From CAYRMN01 sp964425575 (GTDB lineage: Bacteria; Patescibacteriota; Patescibacteriia; 2-12-FULL-60-25), in assembly GCA_964425575.1 (NCBI GenBank), contig CAYRMN010000001.1, positions 12,774-76,773 on the forward strand: 64,000 nucleotides of DNA, written 5' to 3'. Below the pieces are notes generated by a model, which worked only from the letters and a program-made list of their open reading frames with translations, did not search any database and had not been told where the DNA came from. This document shows, piece after piece, positions 27,057-35,882 of the stretch (position 1 is the first letter of the stretch; each line of letters opens with the position of its first letter). A program made the position numbers and the translations under genes.

Positions 27057-30010
27057 ACACTCTGTCCGATTGTCTTGAGGGTTTGAATGACGCACAGCGA
27101 GCTGCTGTGGTGCATGAACAGGGCCCGCTTCTTATTGTTGCAGGAGCTGGAACAGGAAAAACAACTGTTTTGGCTCGACGCTATGTATGGCTCCTCACGC
27201 ACCAAGGGAGAACTTCTGAAAATATTCTGACACTAACCTTTACTGATAAGGCATCTCAGGAAATGGAGGATCGCGTTTTGCAACTCCTTCCAAACGGAAC
27301 GTATGATTTTTGGATCTCAACCTTTCATGGATTCTGTCAGCGCATTCTTGAAGAATATGCGTTGGAAATTGGATTGCCTAATCGATTTCGCGTAATCAAT
27401 GAAACAGATGCTTGGTTATTGCTCAAACGCCGTATTGATGAGCTGCCGCTTGATCATTACCGGCCTCTTGGAAATCCGATGAAGTTTCTTGCAGGCCTTT
27501 TAACCCATTTTTCACGAGCAAAAGATGAAGGTGTTTCCGTCGAGCGGTATCTAGAATTCACTCGTCACGCACAACTGGACGGGGATACTGAATTCGTGGA
27601 AGGTGAGCGAAAACGATTGCAGGAACTCGCGGATTGCTATGCGGCCTACCGACGAATTCTTCGTGAAGAAGGCTGTCTGGATTTTGGCGATCTGATTGTT
27701 GAAACGCTACGTCTCCTTCGAGAACGACCCGCTATTCTACGGACGCTTCGTACGCGCTTCTCATCAATCATGATTGATGAATTCCAAGATACCAACTGGG
27801 CTCAATACGAGCTAGTAAAGTTGCTCGCGGGAGAAGAAAAGAATCTAACCGTTGTCGGTGATGATGACCAAGCGATTTATAAATTTCGAGGCGCGTCACT
27901 CGCGAATATTCTTCAATTTCGGGATGATTTTCCGGACGCAAAAACTATCGCCCTGACGGATAACTATCGTTCACGGCAGGAAATCCTGGACGCAGCCTAT
28001 CGGTGTATTACGAAGAACAACCCGCATCGTCTTGAAATTCAACTGCAGAATACTGGCCTCAATAAACATCTTGCTGCAATGCAGGGGATAGGAGGGGTTG
28101 TGAACGCTCATTGGTACCATGATATCGAGGAGGAGTGTGAAGCGATCGCTCAGCAGATTCAAGAGCACAAGAAGGCAGATCCTCATTTGTCCTGGAATGA
28201 TTTTGCGATCTTAGTACGCTCAAATGATGGCGCTATTCCATTTATACATACTTTGGAGCGCTACGGCATACCATATCGGTTTTTTGCATTACGCGGCTTA
28301 TATAGCAAGCCCATCGTTGTTGATCTTATTTCGTTGCTACGCATGTGCGATGCGTCTCATGACTCCATTCCGCTCTGGCGTGTGCTTTCGCTTGAAACCT
28401 ATCATGTTCCGGCGCGTGATACTGCCGAGATTCTACAATTTGCAACGCGTCGAGGAATTCCGGTTTGGACCGCACTGAAACAGGCGAGCATGATCCCGGG
28501 GTTTGGGGAGGAGGCATTACAGCGCACACAAAAAATCGTGGCTGATATTGAAAGTCTTTCGGAAATGGCTAAGCGGGATGCGCCACTAAAAGTCCTTCAG
28601 GTTGCACTCGAAAAAACTGGCCTGCTGTCCAGTATTCTCCGTCTAAACGAAGAGGAAAAAATTGAACAGATCCATTTTCTCAATGCATTTGCTAACCGCG
28701 TAAAACGCTATGAATCTTCAAGTCACGGCCCGACGCTGCACGGCTTTTTAGAAGAACTGCAACTCGAAATTGACAGCGGGGAAGAAGGCGCGCTCGAAGT
28801 TGATCCTGAGGCTGGTCCAGAACTCGTAAAAATCATGACCATCCATGCATCAAAAGGATTGGAATTCCGTCATGTATTTGTTGTCTCACTGGTTGATCAG
28901 CGCTTCCCGACTCGAGCGAGGACTGATGCACTCCCTTTGCCTGACGGACTTGTACAGGAGCGTTTGCCTGAAGGTGACGCTCATCTTGAAGAGGAGCGTC
29001 GATTGTTCTATGTCGCCATGACACGCGCCAAGGACACGTTAACACTCACTGGTGCCGAGCAATATGGAGGTGCCAGAAAAAAGAAGCCGTCTCTTTTTTT
29101 TGAAGAGGTTGGAGTACCTCTTCAACACAGTGAAAAATCAAAAATGCGCACGCTCTCTCTGACTATCCCTGAAGTGCTTCAAGAGCATGAGCAGGCGGAG
29201 CGAGAGGCCTTTCCGTTAAAAAGACGTTTTTCCTTCACACAATTAGCTGCATTTCGAAATTGTCCATTGCAATACAAATTTGCCCATATCTACCGGATTC
29301 CCATTCTTGGATCCTTTCATAAAAGTTTTGGTCAATCCATTCACCTTACTCTGCATGATATTTTGAAACTACATGGAGATCGAGGAAATATTCAACAGGG
29401 GAGCCTGTTTGAGGTGCAGCAGAGCAGTCAGATGCAGACGACCGGTCTTCGGGTTTCTCTCGAGGAAGCACTTCGTATTTACGAAGAACGCTGGATCGAC
29501 GAGTGGTATCAGAATCGAATCCAGCATGATACGTACAAGCAAGAGGGAAGACAGGGAGTTACGCGAATGTGGGAGATGTGGAACGCCACACCTCCTGTCA
29601 TACGAGCACTAGAACAATCATTTGATTGGCGTATCGGGGAACATTCATTAAAAGGAGCCGTAGATCGTATCGATGAGTTACCAACTGGAGGTGTAGCCAT
29701 TTTTGACTATAAAACGGGTGAGCCAAAAAGTGCAGATGAGCTTGAATCATCACAAAAAGAGCAGTTACGGATTTACCAATTGGCTATGGAGGAACGTGGG
29801 TTTTCAGTAAAGAAATTAGCGTATATCTATGTTCGAGATGGCTCTGAAGCTCAGGTGGATATTCTGCAAGGAGAAAAACGGCAAGCGTTTGTTGATGATA
29901 TTGAAGCACGCATGAATGAGATTTTAGTATCACGGTATCTACCACAACCATCGCCATTCACCTGTCGAAACTGTGATTTCCGTCACATCTGCGAGTTTCG
30001 TAAACTCTAA
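27053..30010 (+). CDS. UvrD/AddA-type helicase fused to RecB-type Fe-S nuclease
   Basis: 985 residues. Superfamily 1A helicase with Walker A VAGAGTGKTT (29-38), Walker B MIDEFQDTN near 243, VVGDDDQAIYKFRGA, TIHASKGLEF and VAMTRAK. From ~725 a PD-(D/E)XK nuclease of the AddB/RecB group: GAVDRIDE and FDYKTG catalytic residues, with one Cys in FRNCPLQY and a terminal CRNCDFRHIC set that together would hold a 4Fe-4S cluster. Such proteins process DNA ends for recombination repair. A single-chain helicase-nuclease could replace AddAB or RecBCD here. ATG overlaps the tgt stop. Confidence 0.9.
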   Translation: MNTLSDCLEGLNDAQRAAVVHEQGPLLIVAGAGTGKTTVLARRYVWLLTHQGRTSENILTLTFTDKASQEMEDRVLQLLPNGTYDFWISTFHGFCQRILEEYALEIGLPNRFRVINETDAWLLLKRRIDELPLDHYRPLGNPMKFLAGLLTHFSRAKDEGVSVERYLEFTRHAQLDGDTEFVEGERKRLQELADCYAAYRRILREEGCLDFGDLIVETLRLLRERPAILRTLRTRFSSIMIDEFQDTNWAQYELVKLLAGEEKNLTVVGDDDQAIYKFRGASLANILQFRDDFPDAKTIALTDNYRSRQEILDAAYRCITKNNPHRLEIQLQNTGLNKHLAAMQGIGGVVNAHWYHDIEEECEAIAQQIQEHKKADPHLSWNDFAILVRSNDGAIPFIHTLERYGIPYRFFALRGLYSKPIVVDLISLLRMCDASHDSIPLWRVLSLETYHVPARDTAEILQFATRRGIPVWTALKQASMIPGFGEEALQRTQKIVADIESLSEMAKRDAPLKVLQVALEKTGLLSSILRLNEEEKIEQIHFLNAFANRVKRYESSSHGPTLHGFLEELQLEIDSGEEGALEVDPEAGPELVKIMTIHASKGLEFRHVFVVSLVDQRFPTRARTDALPLPDGLVQERLPEGDAHLEEERRLFYVAMTRAKDTLTLTGAEQYGGARKKKPSLFFEEVGVPLQHSEKSKMRTLSLTIPEVLQEHEQAEREAFPLKRRFSFTQLAAFRNCPLQYKFAHIYRIPILGSFHKSFGQSIHLTLHDILKLHGDRGNIQQGSLFEVQQSSQMQTTGLRVSLEEALRIYEERWIDEWYQNRIQHDTYKQEGRQGVTRMWEMWNATPPVIRALEQSFDWRIGEHSLKGAVDRIDELPTGGVAIFDYKTGEPKSADELESSQKEQLRIYQLAMEERGFSVKKLAYIYVRDGSEAQVDILQGEKRQAFVDDIEARMNEILVSRYLPQPSPFTCRNCDFRHICEFRKL

Positions 30011-30020
30011 CTATTGCGTT

Positions 30021-30326
30021 ATGTCATTTCAACCGATTCGTAAGCTCCTCGGAGGGGTGGTAGCAAATCACGGCCTATCCCAGCAAATCGTCGCAAGAAA
30101 AGTTCTGGAACTTGTACCATCTGTTCTACCCCAACTCTGGGATCCGGATCGCGCTAAATACATCTCTGTTGTCTCATTTCGAGAGGGAGTGCTCAAACTT
30201 GAATCAATCTCAGCTGTAGCACTCCAGCAACTTCATCTCGATGAAACTCGTTTTATGAACGAACTGAATAGACAGTTGGGGGAACGTATTGTGCGAAGAA
30301 TCGAAGTGAGGTCACGTGGTTTTTAG
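30021..30326 (+). CDS. DciA-like (DUF721) protein
   Basis: 101 residues resembling DUF721/DciA, the bacterial DnaB-helicase loader: an N-terminal helical part followed by LWDPDRAKYISVVSF, EGVLKLESISAVALQQLHLDE and NRQLGERIVRRIEVRS. ATG at 30021 follows the helicase-nuclease stop by 10 bases; an earlier start at 29973 would overlap that gene. Its place in a tgt-helicase operon agrees with a DNA-replication role. Short and divergent, hence moderate confidence. Confidence 0.6.
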   Translation: MSFQPIRKLLGGVVANHGLSQQIVARKVLELVPSVLPQLWDPDRAKYISVVSFREGVLKLESISAVALQQLHLDETRFMNELNRQLGERIVRRIEVRSRGF

Positions 30327-30343
30327 AGAAAAGAAAAATATGG

Positions 30344-30349
30344 TATTCT
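30344..30349 (+). promoter_or_regulatory. extended -10 promoter
   Basis: TGG-TATTCT at 30341-30349, an extended -10 element; ten bases to the ATG at 30360. No clear -35. Confidence 0.4.
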
Positions 30350-30359
30350 GTTCATATAT

Positions 30360-30749
30360 ATGACCTTTCGGATGTATATGCTGTTTATGGGATTTGCGAC
30401 AACCCTTTCGTGGTTTTCGTGGATTGTTGTGGTGTGGGGAATCGATCCTGTTCAGGCTGGATCGTTTAGCTTCGCCCTTTTTTACGTCACTCTTTTTCTT
30501 TCTCTCATTGGTTCCTTTACGCTCGCTGGGGTTGTGTATCGAATCCTCGTATTGAGGCGCTCTGATATTCTCAGCAGAGAGGTGCGCATTTCATTTCGAC
30601 ATTCCATTTTGTTGTCGGTTGTCGCCGTTGTTTCACTTGCTTTATCAGCGCAACCCTTTTTTCGTTGGAGTATTTTTATCCCCGTTCTGCTCATCGTAAG
30701 TGGGGTAGAATACGTTTTTCTACTTGGAGATGCATCGCATCGTACGTAG
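30360..30749 (+). CDS. four-helix membrane protein, unknown
   Basis: 129 residues with four hydrophobic helices (about 5-27, 34-60, 80-97 and 101-122) and a short basic loop (VLRRSDILSREVRISFRH). No family recognised. The start follows an extended -10 box by ten bases. It is ended by an AT-rich hairpin before mreB. Confidence 0.6.
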   Translation: MTFRMYMLFMGFATTLSWFSWIVVVWGIDPVQAGSFSFALFYVTLFLSLIGSFTLAGVVYRILVLRRSDILSREVRISFRHSILLSVVAVVSLALSAQPFFRWSIFIPVLLIVSGVEYVFLLGDASHRT

Positions 30750-30783
30750 ATAAAAGATCTTTCATTGTCTATTTTTTGTAGAC

Positions 30784-30810
30784 AACAATTTTCCTCCCAA
30801 TTGTTTTTTT
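30784..30810 (+). terminator. AT-rich terminator
   Basis: aacaatt-ttcctccc-aattgtt stem followed by a run of T. Weak stem, but placed 35 bases after a stop codon and before the mreB promoter. Confidence 0.5.
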
Positions 30811-30815
30811 CACTC

Positions 30816-30845
30816 TTGCGTATTTGTCGTCTTCATGAGTAATAT
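30816..30845 (+). promoter_or_regulatory. promoter of mreB operon
   Basis: TTGCGT (30816-30821), 18-base spacer, TAATAT (30840-30845); nine bases to the ATG at 30855. Confidence 0.55.
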
Positions 30846-30854
30846 GATCGAGAT

Positions 30855-31901
30855 ATGTTAGGCGCTTTCAAGGCTCGTTTTTCAAAAAATCTGGGTGTTG
30901 ATTTAGGAACTGCAAATACCCTCGTTTTTTCAAGAGGAAAGGGGATTGTGGTAAATGAACCTTCATTTGTTGCCATAAATTCTAGGAACGGCCAGATCCT
31001 CGCCGTTGGTCATGAGGCAAAGGCGATGCTTGGAAAGACACCACCTCATGTTGTTGTTACACGACCACTTCAACGCGGAATTATCGCAGATTTTGAAGTC
31101 ACAGAAAAAATGCTGCGTTATTTTTTTGAAAAAATTCATCGTGAGCGCTCCGCTTTTATGCAACGACCGTTGGTGGTCATTGGCGTTCCCCTTGATGTCA
31201 CAGAGGTTGAACGAAAGGCTGTGGGTGACGCAGTTCTCTCTGCTGGAGCTCACGAGGTGTACTTAATAGAGGAGCCTGTCGCAGCGGCGCTTGGTATCAA
31301 TCTTCCAATCTCTGAGCCAATTGGAAGCATGATTGTTGATATTGGTGGAGGTACAACCGAAATCGCCGTTATTTCATTAAATGGAGTGGTCATGGCGAAA
31401 TCAATTTATATCGCAGGGGACGAAATGAATCGAAACATCATCCAATACGCGCGGGATGTGTTCAATCTTCTTCTTGGAGAGCGTGTTGCAGAAGATGTTA
31501 AAATTGCTGTTGGATCAGCCGTTCCTCTCACCGAATCGTTTGAAGTTGCGATGCGTGGCCGAGACCTTCTATCGGGCTTGCCGCGAGAAATCACGGTTAA
31601 TGATGGTCAGATTCGCGAAGCACTCGCACGATCGGTAAAAGTCATTGTCGATAATATTAAATCCCTGCTTGAGATAACACCTCCGGAGCTGGTAGCGGAT
31701 ATTTATCGGCGAGGCATTACACTCTCAGGTGGAGGTGCGCTATTACGAGGTATTGATCGAGCAATTTCGGAGGGCACTGGACTCGTTGTTCATATTGCAG
31801 AAGAGCCCCTAGAAGCCGTAGCGCGGGGGGCTGGTATTCTGCTTGATGATGAAAAGCTTTTAAAGAACGTGTCATTACCTACAACGGATCGCATGCGATA
31901 A
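30855..31901 (+). CDS. mreB: rod-shape actin homologue MreB
   Basis: 348-residue bacterial actin that organises elongation of the cell wall. ATP-binding motifs: DLGTANTLVF (near 16-25, phosphate 1), IVDIGGGTTEIAVIS near 159-173 (phosphate 2), and LSGGGALLRG near 290 (adenosine). Length is usual. It heads an mreB-mreC-mreD-mrdA operon, which implies rod shape or polar growth. Confidence 0.96.
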   Translation: MLGAFKARFSKNLGVDLGTANTLVFSRGKGIVVNEPSFVAINSRNGQILAVGHEAKAMLGKTPPHVVVTRPLQRGIIADFEVTEKMLRYFFEKIHRERSAFMQRPLVVIGVPLDVTEVERKAVGDAVLSAGAHEVYLIEEPVAAALGINLPISEPIGSMIVDIGGGTTEIAVISLNGVVMAKSIYIAGDEMNRNIIQYARDVFNLLLGERVAEDVKIAVGSAVPLTESFEVAMRGRDLLSGLPREITVNDGQIREALARSVKVIVDNIKSLLEITPPELVADIYRRGITLSGGGALLRGIDRAISEGTGLVVHIAEEPLEAVARGAGILLDDEKLLKNVSLPTTDRMR

Positions 31902-31947
31902 AGGTCTGCCCAATAAATCGGTTTCGTATATTTTTCGATGAACCCGT

Positions 31948-32778
31948 ATGCAATACCGTACCCGAATTAGCATCACACTCGTTGTCGTGACCGTGGGTAT
32001 GATGATCCTACGTGTTGCGGGTTTTTTTGGAACAATTGAGAATCTTGGACGGGATATCACATTACCCATCGCAAGAATGTTTTCAACTATGGGTTCGGGT
32101 GTGCGAGACATTTTTTTTGCGACACCTGATGCGCGGATGCTTAAAGAACGGAACAAGGATCTTGAAGCCAGAGTCTCATCATTGGCAGTTGACTATGTCC
32201 GCTTACGATCACTTGAGGAAGAGAATCGTTCTCTGCATACGCTCATAAAATTTACTGGTGATTCTGGGTACGATAATCTTGCGGCTCGAGTCATCGCACG
32301 CACGACGGATGGAGTTCAAAATAGCGTCATGATAGATCGTGGATCCCAGGACGGCATTGAAGTTGGTATGGCACTCACCGTGGGTGAAGGTATTTTTGTG
32401 GGAAAAATCACAGGTTTGCAAGAACGAACATCCATTGCGACCCTGGTGACAAATGAGCAAAGCCATGTCGCTGCATCTCGTGCGGGTCAGCATGCCCTCT
32501 TGGGTATTGTCGAGGGAACAGGAAACGGAACGACTCGTCTTACTCTCGTATCACAAACAGAAGCACTACATATTAATGATATCATTGTGACGTCCGGTAC
32601 AGAAGATAAAATTCCACCAAATCTTCCCATCGGTTTTGTGAATGAGGTCAACGGAAAAGCGACAGATCCATTCAAAAGTGCGGTTTTGGAGCCACTTATG
32701 AGAGCGGATCGTTTGAACATCGTCAATATTTTACGTTCCGCCGCCTTACGACCCAGCAATACACCCCATGCGAAATAA
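31948..32778 (+). CDS. mreC: rod-shape determining protein MreC
   Basis: 276 residues: short cytoplasmic head, transmembrane helix (~8-27), coiled coil (about 60-95, with LKERNKDLEARVSSL and LRSLEEENRSLHTLI), then the two beta domains (MIDRGSQDGIEVGMALTVGEG near 128). It scaffolds the elongasome on the outer face of the membrane. Overlaps mreD by 11 bases. Confidence 0.92.
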   Translation: MQYRTRISITLVVVTVGMMILRVAGFFGTIENLGRDITLPIARMFSTMGSGVRDIFFATPDARMLKERNKDLEARVSSLAVDYVRLRSLEEENRSLHTLIKFTGDSGYDNLAARVIARTTDGVQNSVMIDRGSQDGIEVGMALTVGEGIFVGKITGLQERTSIATLVTNEQSHVAASRAGQHALLGIVEGTGNGTTRLTLVSQTEALHINDIIVTSGTEDKIPPNLPIGFVNEVNGKATDPFKSAVLEPLMRADRLNIVNILRSAALRPSNTPHAK

Positions 32779-33310
32779 AGGATGGATCATTGTGGTATGC
32801 AGTGCGATTTTTATCGCTTTATTTGAAGGAACCTTTTTATGTTTTCTCCCTTCTCCATGGAATGAATGGCATCCGCTCCTTGAGGGGGTTGTGTTACTCA
32901 CAATTCTGGATAAACCGCGTCATGTTCTTTTGTTTGCAGGACTCGCAGGGTTTTTTCTATCAATGTACCATTTTGGTACTCCCGTTTTTTTCTCAATTCA
33001 ATACCTATGGATTGCTGCGATCCTATTGATGCTCCAGGAAATCATCGTGACCAACAGATCGCTATACGCGGCGCTCAGCCTCATGTGCACCGCTAGGGTT
33101 CTTGATGCGCTTTGTACGCGCATCCCATATGTATTTAATGGTTTTTTCTCACAACAGCTTTCCGTTGTCCATTTTTCCTGGGTTTCATTATTCAAAACGT
33201 TCCTGTGGGATATTGGTACAGTTAGTGCGGTGTTCATTATCGTGGCGTTGTTCACCCGCCATTTCATGATGACCGTTTCACACACACACGACTTTTATGA
33301 CAACGCCTGA
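32768..33310 (+). CDS. mreD: rod-shape determining membrane protein MreD
   Basis: 180 residues with five to six hydrophobic helices and little else. The sequence itself is weakly conserved, but its position between mreC and mrdA with overlaps of 11 and 14 bases on each side makes MreD the best call. Part of the elongation complex in the membrane. Confidence 0.75.
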   Translation: MRNKGWIIVVCSAIFIALFEGTFLCFLPSPWNEWHPLLEGVVLLTILDKPRHVLLFAGLAGFFLSMYHFGTPVFFSIQYLWIAAILLMLQEIIVTNRSLYAALSLMCTARVLDALCTRIPYVFNGFFSQQLSVVHFSWVSLFKTFLWDIGTVSAVFIIVALFTRHFMMTVSHTHDFYDNA

Positions 33311-35234
33311 TCCATTTCATTGGCATGAAGAAGGGGAGTCAGGGCTTGCGATTCCATCTCGTTCAGAGGCTGTTATCGCACATGAGGTTTTGTATGAAGA
33401 TCAGCTTACGCATATAAAGGATCGCCCAATGTACATGGGCGCCTCCATTCCAGCACATCGTTTCAATGGGTTTTTTCTGTGTGCTGGCGGGCTCATCCTC
33501 TTTTTGCTCGGAAGGGCATTTTGGATGCAGATTATTCAGGGTGAAACATATCGTGTACAGGCGGAGCAGAATCGATTACGACATGAGACCGTTTTACCAA
33601 AACGTGGGATCATTCGAGATCGTGTTGGAACTATTCTGGCGGATAATATCCCCTCATTCGAAGTTCGTGGAACAGAGCGATTCCTTCCTGACCAATCGAA
33701 TATTCGTGAAGAATTACTAGCAAAAGTTGGACGAGTGATTGGGAGCAGCGTTGGAGACATTGAATCAGTTTTTGCGTCTTCAACAGATCCTGATGAACCC
33801 ACTGTCTTAAAAAGAGATATTTCCTATGAACGAGCCGTCGCATTAAAAGTCATCGGTGTTGAAACATCAGGTATTGAGGTTGTGGTGAGTAGTAAGCGTC
33901 GCTATCCTGCATCTGCTGCGATTCAAAGCCTATCTCATTTGTTGGGATATATTTCCGGTATTACTCCCGAAGAGCTCGTCCAGCGCAAACATGAAGGATA
34001 TCGGCAAATCGATACGATTGGGAAATCTGGTGTGGAATTTGAATATGAAAAAATGCTGCGAGGAACACCAGGGGAAAATATATATGAAGTTGATGCTCAA
34101 CACCAAAAAACAGGAGTCGTTGGACATCGAGAGGCAACAGATGGAGCTGATGTGACCCTCAGTATCCATCTTGATCTTCAACGCGCGGCTGATGAAGCAC
34201 TCCGAGCAGAGCTCATGCGCGCCAATGTTACACGTGGAGCCGCTATTGCAATGAATCCACAAACAGGAGAAATTCTCGCTGCGGTTTCTCTTCCGGCATA
34301 TGACAATAATATTTTTTCTGGAACGGTATCGTCGACAGTATTTCGTGCCCTGCTTCAGAATCCTGATCACCCCCTTCTCCCTCGTCTATGGGCGGGGAGC
34401 TATCCTTCCGGATCAACAATTAAACCAGTTGTTGCCACCGCTGCATTAGCAGAAGGTATCATACAGCCCCAAACAGCTATTCTTTCGAACGGAGGCATTC
34501 GGATTGGTCCGTGGTTTTTTCCTGATTGGAAAGCAGGAGGGCATGGAGCGACCAATGTCCGAAAAGCGATCGCCTGGTCAGTGAATACGTTTTTTTATTA
34601 CATTGGTGGAGGATACGGGGGGTTTGTGGGGCTTGGCGTAGAACGTTTAACAGATTGGATGCAACGCTTTGGGCTTGGGCAAAAAACAGGTCTAGACCTC
34701 CCAGGAGAAGTGGGTGGTTTCGTTCCTTCTCAGACTTGGAAGGAACGCACAAAAAACGAACACTGGTTTATTGGAGATACCTATAACCTTTCAATCGGTC
34801 AAGGTGATCTTCTCGTAACACCACTTCAAGTTGCTCGTTTTACTGCCATGATTGCAAATGGAGGATTTCCAATCGCTCCGCACATTATTCTGGGCGCAGA
34901 TGAGTACACAACGACGACTCATAGTCGCATTGCCTCAGCGGACATCATTCAGACCGTTCGTCTTGGAATGCGGGATACCGTCGTGTATGGTTCCGGCCGC
35001 GCACTGTCTTCTTTACCTTTCTCTGTTGCCGGAAAAACAGGCACAGCTCAGTGGCGAAGTGATAAGGCGAATCATGCGTGGTTTACAAGTTTTGCACCCT
35101 TTGAAAACCCTCAGATCGTTGTAACGGTCTTGATTGAAGAGGGCGTTGAAGGATCTACGACCGCAATTCTAGTCGCCAAAGATATTTTACAGGCGTGGTA
35201 CAAACAGAGTAGCCAACCAGCTCCTAAAAAATGA
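33297..35234 (+). CDS. mrdA: penicillin-binding protein 2 (elongation transpeptidase)
   Basis: 645-residue class B PBP. A ~55-residue cytoplasmic tail precedes one transmembrane helix (~58-78), then the pedestal domain (RGIIRDRVGTILADN) and transpeptidase domain with STIK (SxxK after YPSG), SVN (SxN in AWSVNTFFYY) and KTGTAQW. Long linkers and the mreBCD neighbourhood identify it as the elongasome PBP2 rather than FtsI. Acts outside the membrane on lipid-II-derived strands together with a RodA-type polymerase not in this window. Confidence 0.93.
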   Translation: MTTPDPFHWHEEGESGLAIPSRSEAVIAHEVLYEDQLTHIKDRPMYMGASIPAHRFNGFFLCAGGLILFLLGRAFWMQIIQGETYRVQAEQNRLRHETVLPKRGIIRDRVGTILADNIPSFEVRGTERFLPDQSNIREELLAKVGRVIGSSVGDIESVFASSTDPDEPTVLKRDISYERAVALKVIGVETSGIEVVVSSKRRYPASAAIQSLSHLLGYISGITPEELVQRKHEGYRQIDTIGKSGVEFEYEKMLRGTPGENIYEVDAQHQKTGVVGHREATDGADVTLSIHLDLQRAADEALRAELMRANVTRGAAIAMNPQTGEILAAVSLPAYDNNIFSGTVSSTVFRALLQNPDHPLLPRLWAGSYPSGSTIKPVVATAALAEGIIQPQTAILSNGGIRIGPWFFPDWKAGGHGATNVRKAIAWSVNTFFYYIGGGYGGFVGLGVERLTDWMQRFGLGQKTGLDLPGEVGGFVPSQTWKERTKNEHWFIGDTYNLSIGQGDLLVTPLQVARFTAMIANGGFPIAPHIILGADEYTTTTHSRIASADIIQTVRLGMRDTVVYGSGRALSSLPFSVAGKTGTAQWRSDKANHAWFTSFAPFENPQIVVTVLIEEGVEGSTTAILVAKDILQAWYKQSSQPAPKK

Positions 35235-35256
35235 TGTATATGTAGGGTCAAACGAA

Positions 35257-35285
35257 TTGACAGCCCGGTTCTTGTTGAGTAGTCT
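35257..35285 (+). promoter_or_regulatory. promoter upstream of greA
   Basis: TTGACA (35257-35262), 17-base spacer, TAGTCT (35280-35285), giving a ~40-base leader. A second possible -10 box, TATACA (35315-35320), ends twelve bases before the ATG. Confidence 0.5.
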
Positions 35286-35332
35286 AAGTTTGAGATGATC
35301 TGATCTGCGGATCCTATACATCCGACACATTT

Positions 35333-35797
35333 ATGACAACAAAAATACAATACGTTACTCCAGAAAAATTGGAACTCTTAAAGAAAGAGCTGCACGAATT
35401 AAAAACGATTCGTCGCCGAGAAACGGCTCTTAAAATTGAAACAGCCAAGGCGTTGGGAGACCTGTCAGAAAATGCAGAATATCATGAAGCGAAGGACGAG
35501 ATGGCCTTTATTGAAGGACGCATTATGGAGATTGGCGAGATTATGAAAAATATTTCTATTATTGAAGAGGGTGGATCTTCGACGATTGTGCGGATCGGCT
35601 CTACCATCAATATTGATGTACAGGGAAAACGAAAACAGTTTACTATTGTGGGATCGAATGAGGCGGATCCAGTAAATGGACGAATCTCCAATGAATCTCC
35701 GCTTGGCAACGCATTTCTTGGCCGCAGCGTTCACGAGCGTGTTGAAGTAAGTACTCCAGGTGGCGTACAAATATATACCATCGTTTCAATTTCCTAG
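35333..35797 (+). CDS. greA: transcription elongation factor GreA
   Basis: 154 residues with an N-terminal antiparallel coiled coil (about 8-75, including GDLSENAEYHEAKDE, whose tip acidic residues stimulate RNA polymerase transcript cleavage) and a C-terminal FKBP-like domain (SNEADPVNGRISNESPLG). Near full family length. A second GreA-like gene lies at 53952. Confidence 0.94.
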   Translation: MTTKIQYVTPEKLELLKKELHELKTIRRRETALKIETAKALGDLSENAEYHEAKDEMAFIEGRIMEIGEIMKNISIIEEGGSSTIVRIGSTINIDVQGKRKQFTIVGSNEADPVNGRISNESPLGNAFLGRSVHERVEVSTPGGVQIYTIVSIS

Positions 35798-35838
35798 AAC
35801 TCAGCTACGTGATGCGTACGAATTCATCAAATAGCCGC

Positions 35839-35867
35839 TTGACCTGCTTTTCATTCAGAGGTACCGT
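35839..35867 (+). promoter_or_regulatory. possible promoter of lysS
   Basis: TTGACC (35839-35844), 17-base spacer, TACCGT (35862-35867); 15 bases to the ATG at 35883. The -10 box is poor. Confidence 0.35.
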
Positions 35868-35882
35868 GCAGAAAAGTTTTCT

